Shown here: piece by piece, positions 63,633 to 64,000 of the stretch
How the letters are laid out: every line of letters starts with the position of its first letter
Position numbering within the stretch: the first letter of the stretch is position 1
DNA from: Cladopsammia gracilis
Lineage: Eukaryota; Cnidaria; Anthozoa; Scleractinia; Dendrophylliidae
Reading direction: 5' to 3'
Assembly (NCBI GenBank): GCA_022457155.1
Contig: JAJGOT010000526.1
Coordinates: 386,001 to 450,000, forward strand
DNA: 64,000 nucleotides
Made by a program: the position numbers and the translations under genes
The notes under the pieces: generated by a model
Seen by the model: the letters and a program-made list of their open reading frames with translations, nothing else
Told to the model about the DNA's origin: nothing
Database searches by the model: none

Positions 63633-64000
63633 CTAATAGATGATATATGCATCATAAAATTCTTCAATGTTCTTTTGTTTCTTCTTCCACCATTCTGGCT
63701 CAAAGGAAATTTCTGTGCAAAAAAATTCTCCCTTACTTCCAAGGATTGCAAGGACACCCCAAAGTCTTTTGACAACATACAGTTGCTGTTGTACTTGATA
63801 AAAGTACATATGATTCTTGTTGACTTGTAGTACACCGGAATCAGACATTTTGCATATAGATTTCCGCATTAGAGCATCTTTCAGGCTCTCACCATCCTTG
63901 ACAATGATATTCTTAGCTTCAAAAATTCCATGTGGATTACTCTTGCTTGGATTTGTTATCAGACCATCTGGAGAGGCACCCAAAATTCCCTTTTCTTTTT
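63633..64000 (-). CDS. YqaJ-like nuclease of ISL2EU, C-terminal part (copy 3)
   Basis: Open from the window edge to the stop at 63633, carrying GILGASPDGL (Pro-to-Ser relative to copy 1), IFEAKNI and YQVQQQLYV. The N-terminal half lies beyond the window, so this copy may be the one that retains a full gene. Confidence 0.8.
   Translation of the reverse strand, partial: KEKGILGASPDGLITNPSKSNPHGIFEAKNIIVKDGESLKDALMRKSICKMSDSGVLQVNKNHMYFYQVQQQLYVVKRLWGVLAILGSKGEFFCTEISFEPEWWKKKQKNIEEFYDAYIIY

Larger units (their letters stand above)
60019..64000 (+). mobile_element. ISL2EU transposon, copy 3 (continues beyond window)
   Basis: Matches 41727-45710 with an offset of ~18,292. It includes the same upstream region, THAP region, transposase and the 3' part of YqaJ. 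Differences are single substitutions, one extra T in the THAP region and a shorter AAC run. Confidence 0.9.

Overview
This window is animal nuclear DNA, most likely from a cnidarian and probably an anthozoan (stony coral or anemone). It has intron-split genes with GT-AG junctions, microsatellites and MITEs. It also has metazoan-type mobile elements (Maverick/adintovirus-like, Ngaro-like, hAT, ISL2EU, Crypton-like, LINE). The organism call is inference from this repeat and gene mix.

Layout. 1-4260 is a decayed Maverick/adintovirus-like virion and integration module: capsid-like protein, hydrophobic minor virion protein, adenain-like protease, small Zn protein, phospholipase A2-like protein, and integrase with a chromodomain. 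Every larger gene carries stops or frameshifts. 4285-5141 holds an inverted repeat and pieces of a Crypton/KIAA1958-type recombinase. 5364-15048 is a second virus-like element bounded by ~0.6-0.7 kb inverted repeats that each carry a tRNA-His(GUG) gene. Its genes diverge from a CTC-rich centre: a C2H2 zinc finger-packaging ATPase and a Pro-rich protein leftward, and a 105-aa protein and an acidic Zn protein rightward. The last gene is split by a 5.5-kb Ngaro-like retroelement (8620-14089).

17415-37417 (minus strand) is the 3' half of a cadherin-family gene: two cadherin exons, a transmembrane exon, a 37-nt exon and a last exon ending in a PDZ-ligand-like tail. The 15.5-kb intron between the two cadherin exons is packed with mobile DNA: two blocks of a 72-bp satellite, a third virus-like fragment with the same tRNA-bearing repeat, LINE fragments, MITEs and a second Ngaro-like element (31963-36632). 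38.9-41.5 kb is a nest of long inverted repeats.

41.7-64 kb is a recent segmental mosaic. Three near-identical pieces of an ISL2EU transposon (THAP + DDE transposase, and a convergent YqaJ nuclease) alternate with a multi-domain C1q-like gene (minus strand) and a 3.6-kb duplicated flank. Several junctions fall inside coding sequence and show 3-bp microhomology. Near-identity makes both recent duplication and assembly error possible.

The only probable host genes are the cadherin gene and the C1q-like gene. The C1q-like gene is broken at its 3' end. Most of the rest is mobile or viral in origin and largely inactivated.
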